From NCBI GenBank assembly GCA_050084515.1, contig CM114271.1, positions 5,332,001 to 5,396,000 of the forward strand: a stretch of 64,000 nt of DNA, given 5' to 3'. A model generated the notes under the pieces. It searched no databases, was not told where the DNA came from, and was given only the letters and a program-made list of their open reading frames with translations. The position numbers were made by a program, and so were the translations under genes. Positions 19,477 to 33,722 of the stretch are shown piece after piece. The stretch comes from Blasia pusilla (Eukaryota > Marchantiophyta > Marchantiopsida > Blasiales). Each line of letters begins with the position of its first letter. Within the stretch, counting starts at the first letter, position 1.

Positions 19477-21535
19477 ATGGAGATAAATATGCATACCTTA
19501 CATCTAGATATGATGATGTCTCATCAATGGTATGCGTTGCTTTTGGTGTATCACTTTTTTTTGTTACTTTAAATGATATTGCATTAGATCCCTTTGATAC
19601 ATATTTATATAAGTATGTAACTACATAAACATTACTTGTCATCTTGAAATTAATATGAAAATAAAAAAGTGTGCACAATAATGGATTGTAAGGCACCACC
19701 CAACAATTTTCTAATGAATGTTTGGGCTTCATTATCGCTCGCCCATTATTCATTTTACAAAAATACAATAATAATTCATGAATACATCATCTTAAATGTC
19801 ATGGAACAAGTAGCCATAAGCAAAATTAGATTGATAAGTATGTGCAATATATTGGATAATCATCATTTCTCTATGTAGTGTAAATTGCAAAAGCTTTAGA
19901 ATAGCCTTTTGTACATTGTTTTGGTTCCTTATCCATAGATTATATGTATGGCTTTAATGGTCCACATCGACAATGAACCATGCAATTAGAAACTGTGGAA
20001 TAAAGCCTTGGACAAGTAGCTTGATTAAGGCCAAAACCACAATTATATTGTCCTATTTAGAAGTGGTACGTAGTTTATCTTCACTTCCTAAGATTATAAG
20101 AATATCCACATGCAATAGATCTCTATTTTAAAAAATTCTGAATACATGATGCAACTCGACCCAATATATGCTTGTTGATAATACGTTATAACAAATTTTT
20201 ATTATTCTTCCTCTAAAAAACTCTCACAACCAAATTTGGTCGGCTCGCAACATATTGACCAGATAATAAGGCTGATGTGATCTCCTCCGACTTACGATTG
20301 CATGTCATGTTTGGTTTAGATGCACCCATGATAATCACTGCATCTCTATAGTGGCATAGAGGTCAACCATGTATTCTTAAGTAAATCGATCAAACTATAG
20401 TATTTCATTATCATCTTTGGCACCCTTTCTGTATAGGAGTCAAAAACTTGCAAGGCCGTCATACTTTTCCTTTTTATCTCCTCAATAAGATCACCATCAA
20501 ATTTATCCTCATCCATGCAATCATCTTAAATTTGAGAGTCTTCTACCCTCCAATAATTAACACTTATTGGGTGTTGCATAGTTTAATAACTTTGGAACCT
20601 ATGAAAGGGTATTATAGGATGCCAACTTGCTTCACCATAAACAAACAACCGAACAAAATGTAATGGCATATATACTTCATTCGGCTAAGATAGATGCCTT
20701 ATTCCTTCTCCATGAAGTCATACAACTATCTCACGATACTCAATGTGTTTACTTCCATCACTTGGTAAAATAGCCGCTATCTCAGAAGCAACTAGTAGGT
20801 TATAACACTTTCCATCGAGACCTCTTTTACTGGCCTTTAGGATGATTCGTATATTAAGGTCAATTGCTTCATATACCAAATGCTGGAAAATCTTCACATA
20901 TAGATTGCATTAGTGAAACACATCTTCTAGATCTTTCAATATCTCTAATTTTAGTTCAGAAGACCTTGACATCACTCTTTCATGATGCATCAATTTATTT
21001 GTTGATTCATGAATATAGAGTTGTGAAAATTTGGGATGATCCCCTAAATTAAGATATAAGAGACCAATAGAACGATAAATCCCAACTTGAAGTATCCAAT
21101 GCCAACAACTTGCTCACTTACATGCACTATAATAGATTCTAATTGAAGTGTTGAAATATAAGGTCAAGTATTAGTAAGAAAATAAAGACTTCTCGAACCA
21201 ACGCCAAAGATCAACGATTTCAAGAAAGGAAGAGATGATATGAGGAGGGGCAGATTTATGCTCATGTGCATACGACACATACCATATGGCGAGTCAAAAA
21301 ACTTTGTATCTATCACTATTTCACACTTCCAATATAAAGCACAATATGGTAGGTATGTTCTTGTCATAGAACCCAATGTATGACGATCACTGGTACAATT
21401 CAAACTCTTTTTTAGCCACAACTTCCTAATATCACTTTCTTCGAAGTTTGGTCTCCTTGCAAGATTAAACAATGTATTTACTGTGATAATTCTATCAACA
21501 TTAGACATAGAATGAAGTGTAGAGCCATTTAGCAA
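19477..21535 (-). pseudogene. Helitron Rep half of Rep/helicase transposase
   Basis: Conserved Helitron blocks occur in order on the minus strand. They are RHTLGSMTRTYLPYCALYWK (N-terminal zinc region, ~21310-21370), GIYRSIGLLYLNLGDHPKFS (~21000-21090), GKCYNLLVASEIAAILPSDG (~20750-20815), YMPLHFVRLFVYGEASWHP (~20615-20675), RPNLVVRVF (~20215-20245), the HUH region LLHVDILIILGSEDKLRTTS (~20060-20120), MVHCRCGPLKPY (~19950-19985), NCWVVPYNPLL (~19675-19710) and YLYKYVSKGS (~19580-19620). Rolling-circle Rep nucleases need His-hydrophobe-His; here the second His is Asp (HVD). Stops and frameshifts are frequent. The reading stops at YLDVRYAYLSP exactly where the gypsy LTR begins. Confidence 0.85.
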
Positions 21536-21649
21536 CAGAGAGTGCCACTATTCTAAATGGCTCTACACTTCATTCTATGTCTAATGTTGATAGAATTATC
21601 ACACTAAATACATTGTTTAATCTTGCAAGGAGACCAAACTTCGAAGAAA
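21436..21649. repeat. 96-bp inverted repeat with 22-bp spacer
   Basis: The arms are 21436-21531 and 21554-21649; by eye they are perfect complements apart from one mismatch (ACTGTG against the expected AGTGTG). The left arm overlaps the first readable part of the Helitron Rep pseudogene (SNVDRIITVNTLFNLARRPN), and the right arm encodes the same peptide on the other strand. An RNA crossing it would form a long hairpin. Confidence 0.92.
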
Positions 21650-23160
21650 TCATCATGGAGTTTTGTATTACAAATCATAGAAGACACACGATCATATCTT
21701 GTTATTACTTCATCCCCTCAATATTGAATTGTCAACTTTTCGCTAACAACTTCATGTAGAAATACAAAGGGCACATGGGACGAGACAGGTGACTCAACTC
21801 AACTCAACTCAACTCTTGGTGTGACTCCAGTAGTTGGTGTGGTTAATGGAGCAATGTCATTAATACCATGTTAAAAAATGTTTAATGACTCAAGTCTTGG
21901 CAATATATAAGTGGCAACTTGAGGCATTTGAACTCCAATGACATCCTGAATAAATTCATCTCCATTATTTTCTTCTACCATAAATTCATACTCTACAAAA
22001 GGCGTGAAATAAGATTGAGATAGTAAAGAAGTTAAACGCAATACATGTACGTATGTTCAAAGGCTAGGGATGGAGATATAGATGACGAAAGCATGACCTT
22101 ATGGATGGACTTGGATTGGTTGGAATCTTGTTGTTTCCGATTGTTGGAATGGTCTGAAGTACCAACGTAGACGTATGGTGACTTAAAAGTGCTTTCCTCC
22201 TTATTTTTTACTCTTGATGGTATGTCCTCCTTTTTCTCTTCAAGAAGTGCTATTTGATGAACATATATGGCCCACTTTCGTTTTTGCGCTTTGGCACAAA
22301 GAACCTTCCAAAAATCTCCTATATCTATTGGATTTGATGGATTTGGAAGTTTGCAACAACATGGGAATGTTAGAAGAAGAAAGAATCAAATTTCTAAATC
22401 GAATTGATAGGAAGAATTATCGTGAATGGAATGAACTTACGTTGGATATGTTTCAATGAATCGATCCTCTTCTAAATTTGATTGTTGAGCCAAAATTTCT
22501 GCATGACCTATTTGCCTTTCTTGTTGTGCATTTACATACAACAATTTGCAAACATCACGCAAATCCATAGGATTTAATGGAAAAATAAGCGTGCAGAAAA
22601 ATTGTCCATAAATGCCCAAGTAAAGGTTAAAGGGAAGATATGATATAAGATGTTGTAATGTAATCTAACACCACTTTCTCACATCAATAAAGCCAATTTT
22701 CAAACAATAGGGAGTTGTGCTACATGGGAGAGGTGTGCTTCAATATGCCCTCTTGTCTCCTTGTATTTGGAATTGAAAGTGGTGTATTGGTGATATCTGC
22801 AAGTGGTCATCACTCCATGTTTGTAAGTATGCATATGGGAGTCGACATCTATTTAGCAGTCAACAAAGCATAGGAAAAGTTAGACGATACACATTTTTGG
22901 ATTTTTTAATATTGATTAAAATTAATCAGTAATAAATTAATAAAAGTTTTTAAAAATATTGATTAAAGTAAAGGAGGGGGAAAGTGGAATTTTTTTAAGA
23001 AGTTAAGAGGAGTTAAAAAGAGTAAATGAAAAAGAAAATTAAAGACCTAAAAATATCAGTTTACAAAAAAGACTGATTAACAAAAAGGCACGGGAGAGTG
23101 GGAATTTTATTTTATCAAAAATATATAAATAAGGGGAGAGTGACCGACAAGCCCTAACCA
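21650..23160. other. No intact gene; possible further Helitron debris
   Basis: AT-rich DNA. A pentanucleotide ACTCA run lies at about 21791-21815. Two short ORFs (22214-22459 plus, 22437-22619 minus) have biased composition but match nothing I know. Confidence 0.4.
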
Positions 23161-24060
23161 TCCCCGTCCCAAACTCTTTGTACGCCGTCATATATACTTG
23201 ATTGAACGACGCACTGGACTCGTCGGGCAGCCGCCCTCTCACGACTAGCTATAGGGCTCTCGCACCCCTCTGCCCTTCTCTCCCTCCTCCTCTCCTTTCC
23301 CTCACTCCCCCTCTTCCATCAAGACGCCGACTCAATCTCTCACATACCCTTCACAACGCCGTTGGCCACTCCCTCTCTATCTTCTCGAACTTCCCCTCTC
23401 TTGTCAACTCAACTAAACCCTAGACCCAGAGGCTTCTCTTCATGTGCCATCAAATCTACTTGATATGACAGCGCACAAGTCTCATTGCCCTTTCATGGCT
23501 AGGGCTCTCACATCCCTACGCCCTTCCCTCACTCCTCTCCATTCCTTTGAGTTCGAGTTGCCTTCAACTTAGTCTCCCGACCTTCTTCGCATTCCCCATC
23601 CGCACGTTCTCCATCGCCCTTGCAACTACTTGCTATGTGCTCTAACACAATGAAAGGCTTGCACACGGGCTCTAGCACGATCAACGGCTTGCACACGGGC
23701 TCTCATCCTTTTTGAAGGTGTGCAAACTCATGCGCTCGAGAGTGTGCGTCACACACCTTCATTGCTTGTGCCTTGTTTTGCTTACTCGAGAGCGTCTGCA
23801 CTTTCTCCAGGTATTTTATGTGAACTATGGGTGCAAGGAAAAGCATTTCTTGGTGTGTGAATGGGTCAATGTTGAGGGAATTTTTTACCTTGGTTGTGTA
23901 GGATTTGAACAAGGTTGAGTGGGGCTCCATTTGGTTGGAGCCCGCGAGTGTTTTGCTAAGAAGGGCTCTTATTTGTGGTTTGAGGTTGGGCCATGGTTTG
24001 AGTGGGTTTCCTACCAACCATTGTTGGTTAAGAAAGATTACAGGTGGGGTTAGATCCCGG
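23161..24060 (+). other. Pyrimidine-rich segment, no gene recognised
   Basis: A CT-rich block (about 23250-23420, many CTCTC and CCTCC runs) stands out from the AT-rich surroundings. It is followed by a 30-bp duplication of GGCTTGCACACGGGCTCT at 23656 and 23686. It may be an old promoter or LTR, but no partner sequence is visible. Confidence 0.3.
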
Positions 24061-27000
24061 CATGCGCTAACATTCTAGAGAGACCCATATTCTATCTAGA
24101 AAGTAGGACTTACATATGCAAGTAAGAGATGTTTGTTGCACCAATGCTCATTCATAGTATCCATCTGAGGTCGCAATTATATTGCATATGCCTTTAGAAG
24201 TCAACTGATCTCTCTCAAAGTGTATTGCTATCTATAAAACCCTATTACAATAGAATATGCATTTTCAACATTAGTAGTGGATGCTTCAATCCTTTTCGAA
24301 CCCGCTCTTTTTGTCTAGGCATTAAGTGGGTGGGCTCTACATGTGGTCCAAAGATGTACTCATGTCATTAGGCTGATCTAGTCATTGTTGCATTTTTTGT
24401 GATTGAGGTTACAATACGCTTTTTGGCGGATAGGACACCTCTAGACCCTTCCTTCTCATTGTTGGATCTTCTAAGCTCATGCTGAGGGGATCCAAACTCC
24501 TCTTGAACATCCTTTGGATTTTCTAGGACCTCAACAGGCTCTCAAAAGTATCCTCTATTTGAGTCCTTAAACTCAACTTTAAACTTTAGAAGGAGTAGAA
24601 TCCCCTCGAGCGTCTCCAAACTCGAGAGCTTAAGTTGGTCCCCCAATTAGGGCTCTCCATCTTTAACCTACTCCAACATCTGAGCCCTATACATTCATCT
24701 TGAGACAAAGGAAAGTACTTCAAGCTCTCCAAAAACTCACTATCTACAAGCTTTACACCAAAGAGTTTATTCAACGGCCCACTTTTCTTCAATACACTCT
24801 TCCCCTTTCCTTTCGTCCAATTCATTGTTTTTAGTCTAATTTCCATATGTATTCCACTTTACCTGCTTGTTTGTATTGTACTTTCCTTGTGAAGATGATT
24901 ATGGATAGTCAAAATAGGAGCCGGGGAGAAGCAGATTTTGGAGATGAATAAGACGGAGGAGTCAAACGACTGAAGTAGTTGATGGAACTTAACACAAAGG
25001 ATCAAGGGAGCCTTTGAAGTTACCAAGAGGTGAATCGAGTAGCAAAGCTCACGGTTACACCAAAGCGAGCAACATGTGACTTGGACACCCTAGAATAGAA
25101 TGCAAAAAGAGCAACGTTTATAGTTTGTTTCTACCCTACCAAAGCAATTTAGATTTTTGTAGATTAATAGAATTCTCTCACAACCTACAGGGAATCCAGA
25201 CATTAAAAAGCATAAATACATGCACAAACACAAATAAATATATGAGTATGAAAGCATCAACGGTTGAGTATTTAATGAATGAAAGTAAAATCATGGAGTT
25301 TCTTGAATTGGAACCTACAATATCTTGATTGAGAGGAATGTATTTGCTTCCAGGAAGAAATATTGTTATATTTTCTTTAAATGCAAAGAAACCCTAAAAG
25401 GCACGTGGGCCTTTAGATTGATGCCTCTCTTGGAAAATATTGTAATTGTCACGTAGACAATAAGAAGGATGTCAGGTTTTTGTGTACATGGTTTAAACTT
25501 TTTTTTTAAGTTAGAGGGATTGAGACCCCCAAAGGTTGGAACCCTAGCTAGATAATTGAATTTATGGTGTTATACATATCTCATTTTAGCCACCCTACCT
25601 AAACAATGTGTGTTTAGGTAGGGTGAATCCAATTTGCTGAAGGTGCCAAGGCTAGAGGGGCAGACAAGAAGGGTTTTATATGTATATATATCCTTTACAA
25701 GAATAAGTTTGCATAGTTTGAAATTCAGATCGTAGGCGAGATCATAGGCATATCAATTGATAAAAGTAAACCTAGGTAATGCCAATCATCTTCTCAATAA
25801 AGGCAGAGTTGATAATTTGGAATTTTATTTAGTTCTCAAGAAATTAATTCAAAATACTAGTCTTTTCTTTAGTTTAGCCAAAGACACCTCTTCAAGCATC
25901 ACTACTCACAACCAATATCTTCAATTTTTTGTAGAGTTAAGTTTGTTTCTTTGATATAAATCCTAATGTAAAGGCATTTTGAGACATCTTGAAATTATGG
26001 ATGATGTTGTTTTAAAAATCCTCAAGTATTAACCTAATTTTATTATTATAATTGGCATGGTTTATGTCAAAAGTTAGGATTTCTTAGCTTATATGGGGTT
26101 TCCTTTTTTTAACTCAAATATATCGTGAAAAATATCAAATCATATTGACTCTTTGAATCTCCCTTATTTCTGATGTGATGGGCTTTATCCATGTTTTCTC
26201 TTCTGTTCTAATTTCATACTTATGTGCAAACTAGTTGGCCCTTCTATAGATTTGTCCTATCTCCCATAAAAGACGCTTTGTATGAGAAACAGGGATGGAA
26301 AAATCTACAATGAGTATTCAAAAGGGAAGTAGGTTATTCCCCTTATCTATAACTTCTTATGGAAAATCTTACTTATGTCTCTGATAATGATAGAGATGGC
26401 ACACTATGCCAAAAAATGATGGGAAGATCCACAAAAGCTCTACATCGAGGCATCTATTTCGTCCCAATGATTGAGTTGTAGTTTTTTAGAAAACCCTTCA
26501 GAAGAAAGGACACTTTACAAAAAATTAGATTAAAAAAATTCATGTTGAAATAAATAATGGGGCTTAAAGAGTTGAGGACCAAATTTTCCTAGCCTAGCAC
26601 CAAATAGATGGGGCCCTTTTCTAATCTAACTACTTAAATTAAGTTTTATTTTACTCTTACAAATGACAAAAAGAGAAATTAGGCATTTAATAACATCATA
26701 ACCTATCACAAGAGCACACATCAAAAGTTTGTTGCTTAGTGCTAGGACACAGTATACTTCATATCATTCTATTATTTGTATCAATCCTAATATGTTATGC
26801 TCCAAAATTTTGATACTAGGTAAAAGGCTTTATACTTGGCAAGTATTTGTTCATCGAATTTATAAAAAAACATGCAACTAAAGATTATTTGGATCATATT
26901 TCTAGTGTTGGAAATCTTCACCAAAAGAAATTCCATCGGAGAAAATGATGTTCATATTTTTTTCTCCGAATATATTTAACACAAAATTTCCTTGAGCCAT

Positions 27001-27623
27001 ATTTTTATCAACGAAAAATTCTCATTCTAAATATCCTACCTATAAAAGCTTCCTTGTCATATTTATTTGGTTGGAGATTTTTCATTGGATATTTTCATCC
27101 TGTAATTTTTAATTTTTAATTTCAGTCTTTAGAAATTCCTTGCATGAAGTAATCAACTAGAAAACCAAAACTTCTTCACATCAAAATTTTGTTGTAAGGA
27201 ATCCCCGTCACAAATATCTCTTCGGAGGAGAAAAAAAATAGAATTTCCTAATCACAAAAGGTTTCATTATTTCTCCTCATAGCCTTTTCGCTAACTCAAT
27301 ACATGGCATAAGTATCAAATTACTAGTTGGTGTAAATACATCATTGTATTATAAATTAAGGACTCGATTCAACTTTTAAGAATGTTTGAACTTAGTTTTT
27401 AGACTTGTTGAGTTTGGAGATTAGACTTTTGTAGCTTCTCAATTATACATTAGTTCTCATAAATTATACATTTGGTTCTCAAATTTATAATTTTCTATAT
27501 AATAAATAATTTTATTTTAATTTTTTTGTGATATGTTATGAATCAAAATTATAATTAAATAATAAGAAAAACTCTTTAAATATCCTCGATTTTTCAAATC
27601 CTATTTTTTCACGTAATAATTGA

Positions 27624-27658
<35 letters not shown>

Positions 27659-30600
27659 ACCAAAATATTTTGAACTTGAAATATAATTATAGAATTTGTG
27701 GAAATTTTGGAATATCTTTTATTTCTTCCCTTGACATCATTTATTTTATTCCATATCAAGATAAAGAAACATTGATTAAAAATTTTGAATTTATAGTCAA
27801 AATTCCCCGTAGCATTTTATCACTAATTTCTTGTTATATATTTTGGTTTTTTAACAAAAAGGTGTTTTATCGAACAACTTTGTCTTTGGTTGGATAGCTT
27901 TATGTTGCAAGTATGTTTGAAAATAGAACTTGCATAGCTTTAAATACTCAATTCATCCCTAGACTATAAAATTTTTATATATACGATTGATATCGTCTAG
28001 CTCAAACCCATGGAAAAACGCTAAAGGAGGATTTTATTTTTTTCAAATTCCATGATTAAGTCAATGTCACCTTGCTACTTACATGTTTATCCTTGCTTAT
28101 CATTTCCTGTGGATAATTATGGGATGTGATACTCATACCCCTCTATCTCTGCATGGAATTTGCTTTGTTGGACATAAGAGTTAGAAGGTGCATAGAATTA
28201 GAAGAGATGAGAGTTCACGTAGGGATATGGAGTACTAGGGAAAGCGTGCATAAGACCAAAAAAAAGAAAAAGAAACTAGAGTGGTTCTTAGTTGTAGTCT
28301 TTATTTGTGCTCTCCATAATTTCTCACGCATATATCCACAATATCTTCATCAAATCATAAAGAGTATGAATTTCATCCAAGAATCCCCAACATCCCCTCC
28401 ATAACTTTTTTTGTGACTTCGTAGTTCTAATCTCTCGTCAATCACTCAAAATTTCAAAAGGACCATTCATCAAACAAAAATTAGAGGAAAATTTGGAGAA
28501 TTTAAAGTTACAAGAAGTTACGGAAAAGAAAAGGCCAAAGACTACAATTATAACAATTGGTGAGAAAGTGACTATCTTCATACACCATAGATCTCTTGAT
28601 TGACCAATATGGATATGTAAAATTTGAATCATATATATTATTTAGAAAATGATGAAAATTTTCAAAAATCATGCTTTCTCAAACATCATTAGAAGACCCT
28701 TAAACCAGATCTCATTACAAAGAAGAAGGATTGATATCCATCAAGCATGGGTTCTATTGATGAAGATCCATGGATTTAATTTAATCATTATGATATTGAG
28801 TGTCGTATTTCTAACCAAAAATGATTTTATTTTGTTAATATCATATTTATCATGACTTGTAAGGAGTGTCTAGAATTTTTTTGAAGGAGATGCTTATGAT
28901 TGGTCATTAGTTTGTAGGTAAAGAGAAGAGCTTTCATCCATAATTTATTGCAAAAAAATAAAGAAGTATGTAAGTCCCATGATTTTGCTATTTAATTATG
29001 TATATGGATTATCACTTGAATTTAATTAAAATCTTATTTTCTTGTCTTAGAAGGGTGGTTATTATGATATTAACTACTTGTGATAACGTGTGGAATGTGA
29101 TATGGTTCTCACAAGTTTGGTGAGAACATTCCAAAAGCTTATAAGAAGAGAGTGTCATGAACTTTACCTTTGGATGTTGAGTATAATTATGATTGTGCAT
29201 ATAATTGTAATATGCTTCCATCCTTTACCTTTAGTATATCTTGACTCTCTATGCTTTTACTCTTATATTGCATTATAAAATTATTGATTTCATTACGAAA
29301 AGTATTTCAAGTGCAGAGCTTGCAGAATGCAAGTTATTCTACACGCTTCTGGAATCCTAAGATATGAGTTTTCAATGGTTGGATGGTAGCATCCGTGCTA
29401 GTATTACTTCTTCCATTAATACGATATAGAATAGCATTAATACGATAGTATCATAGTGTTATTTTGTGTGTTCCGACTCGAGTTCTCCAACATTGTATGT
29501 TGTGTTATTACCGACTATTAATTGGAAAAAAACCCAATGCATGAGGGAGTAATATTCCGATGGAGAGAAATATTCCAGACTATAAGTGTTTCTGAACTCA
29601 AAACCCGAAAAGGGGAAGCTTACCGGCTTGATGTGTATGTCTCTCGGTAGTGGAGATAGAGTCCTTACCAAAGTATACGAAGACAACTAACGCAACCAAT
29701 GAGTTGATAAGGAGAATATTGGTAGTATGCTCAAGGTTGGATTTAAATCTGTTTGATATTTGATCCTTTCCTATATGATCCATACATCTAGATTGAAAAT
29801 TATGGTGATTTGTGGTAAAAAATTAATTCTTAAAACTTGTCTGATTGGAAACCATAATAGAAATTTTATTATTATTATATTTTATCATTACATATAAATT
29901 TTGAGAGGGGAGAGTAATAAGGTATAAGTTAAACTATAATTATGGTTCTGAGTTTTTTTAAGTTCCTTGGTTTAATAATAAGGTTAGAAAGTCACTTTGG
30001 TTTATTTTATTTATTTCACAAGAATTTCCCCAATAATTTATAATATGCCAAAATTTTATCCAAGCCTAAATAAATGGGTTGGTTGTGTTTAGGGTTGTTT
30101 TTTATCTCTATTTTTTCCTTCGTCGAAGGTTTTTTTATTAATTTTTTTTGGAGATAAAGTTGGAGACCATAAATTTTCATAGTATAAGAGTTTCATAATG
30201 TTCTTTTTGTCTTATGATTATTTGCTATCACTTTCACAAAAGTTAAAAGTTAAAGGGTGAGGAAGCTAGACTACATCTCCCAAGACCCTAAAGTCCTCCT
30301 CCAACATTTACCACTATTATTGCCCAATCACATTGCCTTCATTGATAAACATATCTTCTTCCCAACATCCTTTTATAGAGGATGTCAATTTTTTTACTCG
30401 AACCTATATATTGATACGAAAACACCATTCCAAAAAACTACTCGAAGAAATGCCATATCTTAAATGATTGTAAACGGAATCAGTTTTTTGAAATCTCAAA
30501 TAGTTTTCTTGAGAAGAGATGAATATTTCAAAGGACTTATACTTCTCTAGTAGTCCTTACAATATGATCAAAATTACATCATCGTCATCTACGATTTATT

Positions 30601-32620
30601 CTAATACTAATCCAATATCCTTAGTATTAGAACTAATATTCTAAGACTAAATATATTATCAACTTTATTATAAGATCCTTTTCCAAACTTGTGAAAATAT
30701 GGATTTAACAATGACATTCAAGTTTTAGATAAGGTGATAGATATGCATATATCATTTCTATGTTTTATTTTAATGGTCATAGTATTAAACTATGTGAGTC
30801 AACTCTAGTTTAGAGATGTATTTGTAATATAAGTTAGTTAGTTAGTTATCATTAATAGTCATATGGATTGTATATGAGGAAATATTTATGGAGAAACTCT
30901 ACACATAACCTCTCAATCTCATTTAAAAAAATGCATATCATTTTGGATTTGAAACTTGACTATCTATAAGTAGAAGGATCTAATCATCATCTAAAGGGAA
31001 AGTTTGAGATTTTTAGTATGATAATGTACATATATATTATGCAGTGTAGATATATGTAGTTGGTAGTTTGTCACTATTTATGATATGTGGATATGAGAAC
31101 GATAAGTGTTGTGTCATAATTTACATGTGCATAATATATATTTTTTATTTTTAGAGTACCATATATGGCGTGCTTTGCTAAAAGTTGAATTTCCCTCTAA
31201 TAATTGAGTACTTTTCCACACCCCTACTATCTATGACGCGCATATTGAAAAGCTACTTAAATATTAGAAAACAAAGGAAAGAATCTACTTATTAATTTTT
31301 TTTCATAATTTCCCCTACCTAACTCAACACTCCTTAAGAGTCCTAATAATTGAGGCAAATACATTGGAAATTTATGATTGTAAGATTTTGAAAGCAAGCC
31401 AATATAATCATGACAGAGATTTGTCTTTGGTCTACCTACAAGTGATAAACGTACTTATAAAAGATCTGTCAAAATTCATTTATCCATATGTAGTCGTCCA
31501 ATGCAATCGATCAGAATTTGGCAAACCTTCAATGATTGATCGATTACTTATGTCTGCACTATCTATCCTTTTATACTTTAAGGACAACTTCCAAATCATG
31601 GATTCAAAATGAAGACATATGCGTGCCTTCATTTTACACTAGAATGATCATTATGAAAAACCCTATTTTAATCAAGTCATTGCATATTAACACCTATGTT
31701 TTATAAGTGTGCATGAGTATTATTCTACTTTTTTTCAACGATTGGAAAGATGAAGATCTTGGGGTTTATCTCATATAAAACATATTGTGGCCCATTTTAA
31801 ATCCTAAGATGCAAGGCCTTATCTTCGTAGTTTCTTCACACGTTCTTTTCAAATAGAGAATGTGCTTCTTCTCTTTAATTTCTTCCCCTAAAGGACACAC
31901 GTCTTCTTTGAAGCTCATCATACTATTTAAGATTCAAGATATATGTTCATATTATTCAAGATAAGATTCACGATCAAACGAGGATACAAAAACTTTGAAA
32001 GATGCTTGGTGGCTTGTTTTGAATAATTTTTTTCAAAGGCCTTATTTTGAATTTTCTTCCCACCTCCTTCATGCATGAATTAGTGTTCTCATCTAGCATC
32101 CCCCATAAAAAAGTGTTTCCTTCGATACCCATAGCACTAAGGTTATGGCTTCCAAGGAAAGAAAATTCAAGAAATAAAAGTAAGAGTTCCATTAAACAAG
32201 TAACCACAAGGAATGAAGCAAGTTAGTTGCTATCAAGGAGGATTAATAAAGAATTTCTTGGATTCATGCAAGCAAAAATTGAAGGGAAGAGGGTTTAGGG
32301 TTTAGGGAGTGGGGGACTACATATAACTATATATTCTTGACTTCCTTTTATAGAAGAATCCATTTTATTATAAAAATCGTTTTTATCTCAAGACATGAGT
32401 TCAAGTTTCGATATTGAATGTAAAAAGGGGAAAAATGAAGGGAAGTTTTTCTTGACGTCCTACTCTTCCCTTAAAATAAGAAAGAGAAAAATCCTAAGTG
32501 AAAGTGAAAGACTCATAAATAAAAATATTTAAAAAAAAAAAAAAAATGTACATTTTTCTGGATAAAACCAACCACCCCCTCCAACGGAGTGTAGTTGGAC
32601 GCAATGAGATAAACAAGAGG
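24061..32620. other. Long AT-rich intergenic stretch, no gene recognised
   Basis: All frames are short and none shows a recognisable domain. A GA dinucleotide repeat lies at about 27628-27656 and an A-run at 32530-32545. The stretch is probably decayed repeats, but I could not assign a family. Confidence 0.6.
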
Positions 32621-33377
32621 ATAAAGTCGTCCACTTGGATGTATGCACGTTAAAAAATCATTTCTTAAGAATACTTTGGCCGTCGAGTTTCGTTCTGGAT
32701 TTTTTTTTTTTCGAAAAAAAAACACTTGAGGACACTAAAAGTTGTCGTCAAACCTTTTATCTCGTCGGTTTCGCAAGTCAACTGGTTAGATGGCAATCAT
32801 GCACCGCAAGAACCATTTTTTATGTTTTTGGTTTTTCCCACGTCGTCGTCATGTACCACGTGCAGTCCTGCGATGCTTCGAGGCATGCAAAGTTTTGTAA
32901 ACTTATTGGCACGTGGCATTCGCTCAATCGTGAGATTCTGTATTCACATACGATTTGAAAAATATTTTTGTTCACGGGAAATTAATTTTTTAAAATCCAA
33001 AAACTGAGGAATATCATTTCTAAAATTGTGCACGTGAAGAAATAAGAACCGATGTACTATGAAAAGAAATATTTTTTTTAAGTAGAGAAATATGCGTATA
33101 ATGCATGACCATGTGATAATAAAATCCGTCAAGAGGGATAGTACCCCACACAACCTCCCATGACATTCGTAGGGCTCTAAGGAAAATAATAAATAAATAT
33201 TTTCCTTAGAAACTAAAATCAGCCAACTCAAAAGAGAAATACTCGGTTAGAAATATAGTATGAAAGGAAATAAGGAATTAGGAAACTCTGACGCAACGCT
33301 AAAGAAAGTGGAAGTGGAAGGAATCCGTGTACGCAAAGGAAGACGTGAGCGAGTTTTAATTACTCCGACGCAAACTG

Positions 33378-33722
33378 ATGGCTTTGGGATATTACGCAAC
33401 CCGATGTGAACATTACGTCAAATTCCGTGCTTCCACAGGCTATCATAATGATGGCTTGCGGTCCTTGGTCCCGTCCCACAGTCTCCCACTTCTAGAACCA
33501 GCCCTCCGGGAATCCTTCCTCCGGTTCTTTCCCAAGGTCGTCGCTAAGTTCAACCTCGGGGACAAAAGTGATGCGTTCATTCTCCTTCCACTACTTCGTG
33601 GAGTTGTCACCGGCCGGGAAAGATTACTGAAAAGGCTCCCGGGCTTACCGGTAGAAACTTGGTCGTTTACCGGCCAATCCAAAGTTGTAATTTTCTGCCA
33701 GGCATTTAAACCTCCAACGTAA
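33378..33722 (+). CDS. Orphan 114-codon ORF in a GC-richer island
   Basis: An ATG ORF lies in a segment (about 33290-33720) clearly richer in GC than its surroundings. The product begins MALGYYATRCEHYVKFRAST and includes LRESFLRFFPKVVAKFNLGD and LLPLLRGVVTGRERLLKRLP. I recognise no family. A minus-strand frame (33682-33443) is also open. It may be a short gene, an exon or chance. Confidence 0.2.
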   Translation: MALGYYATRCEHYVKFRASTGYHNDGLRSLVPSHSLPLLEPALRESFLRFFPKVVAKFNLGDKSDAFILLPLLRGVVTGRERLLKRLPGLPVETWSFTGQSKVVIFCQAFKPPT

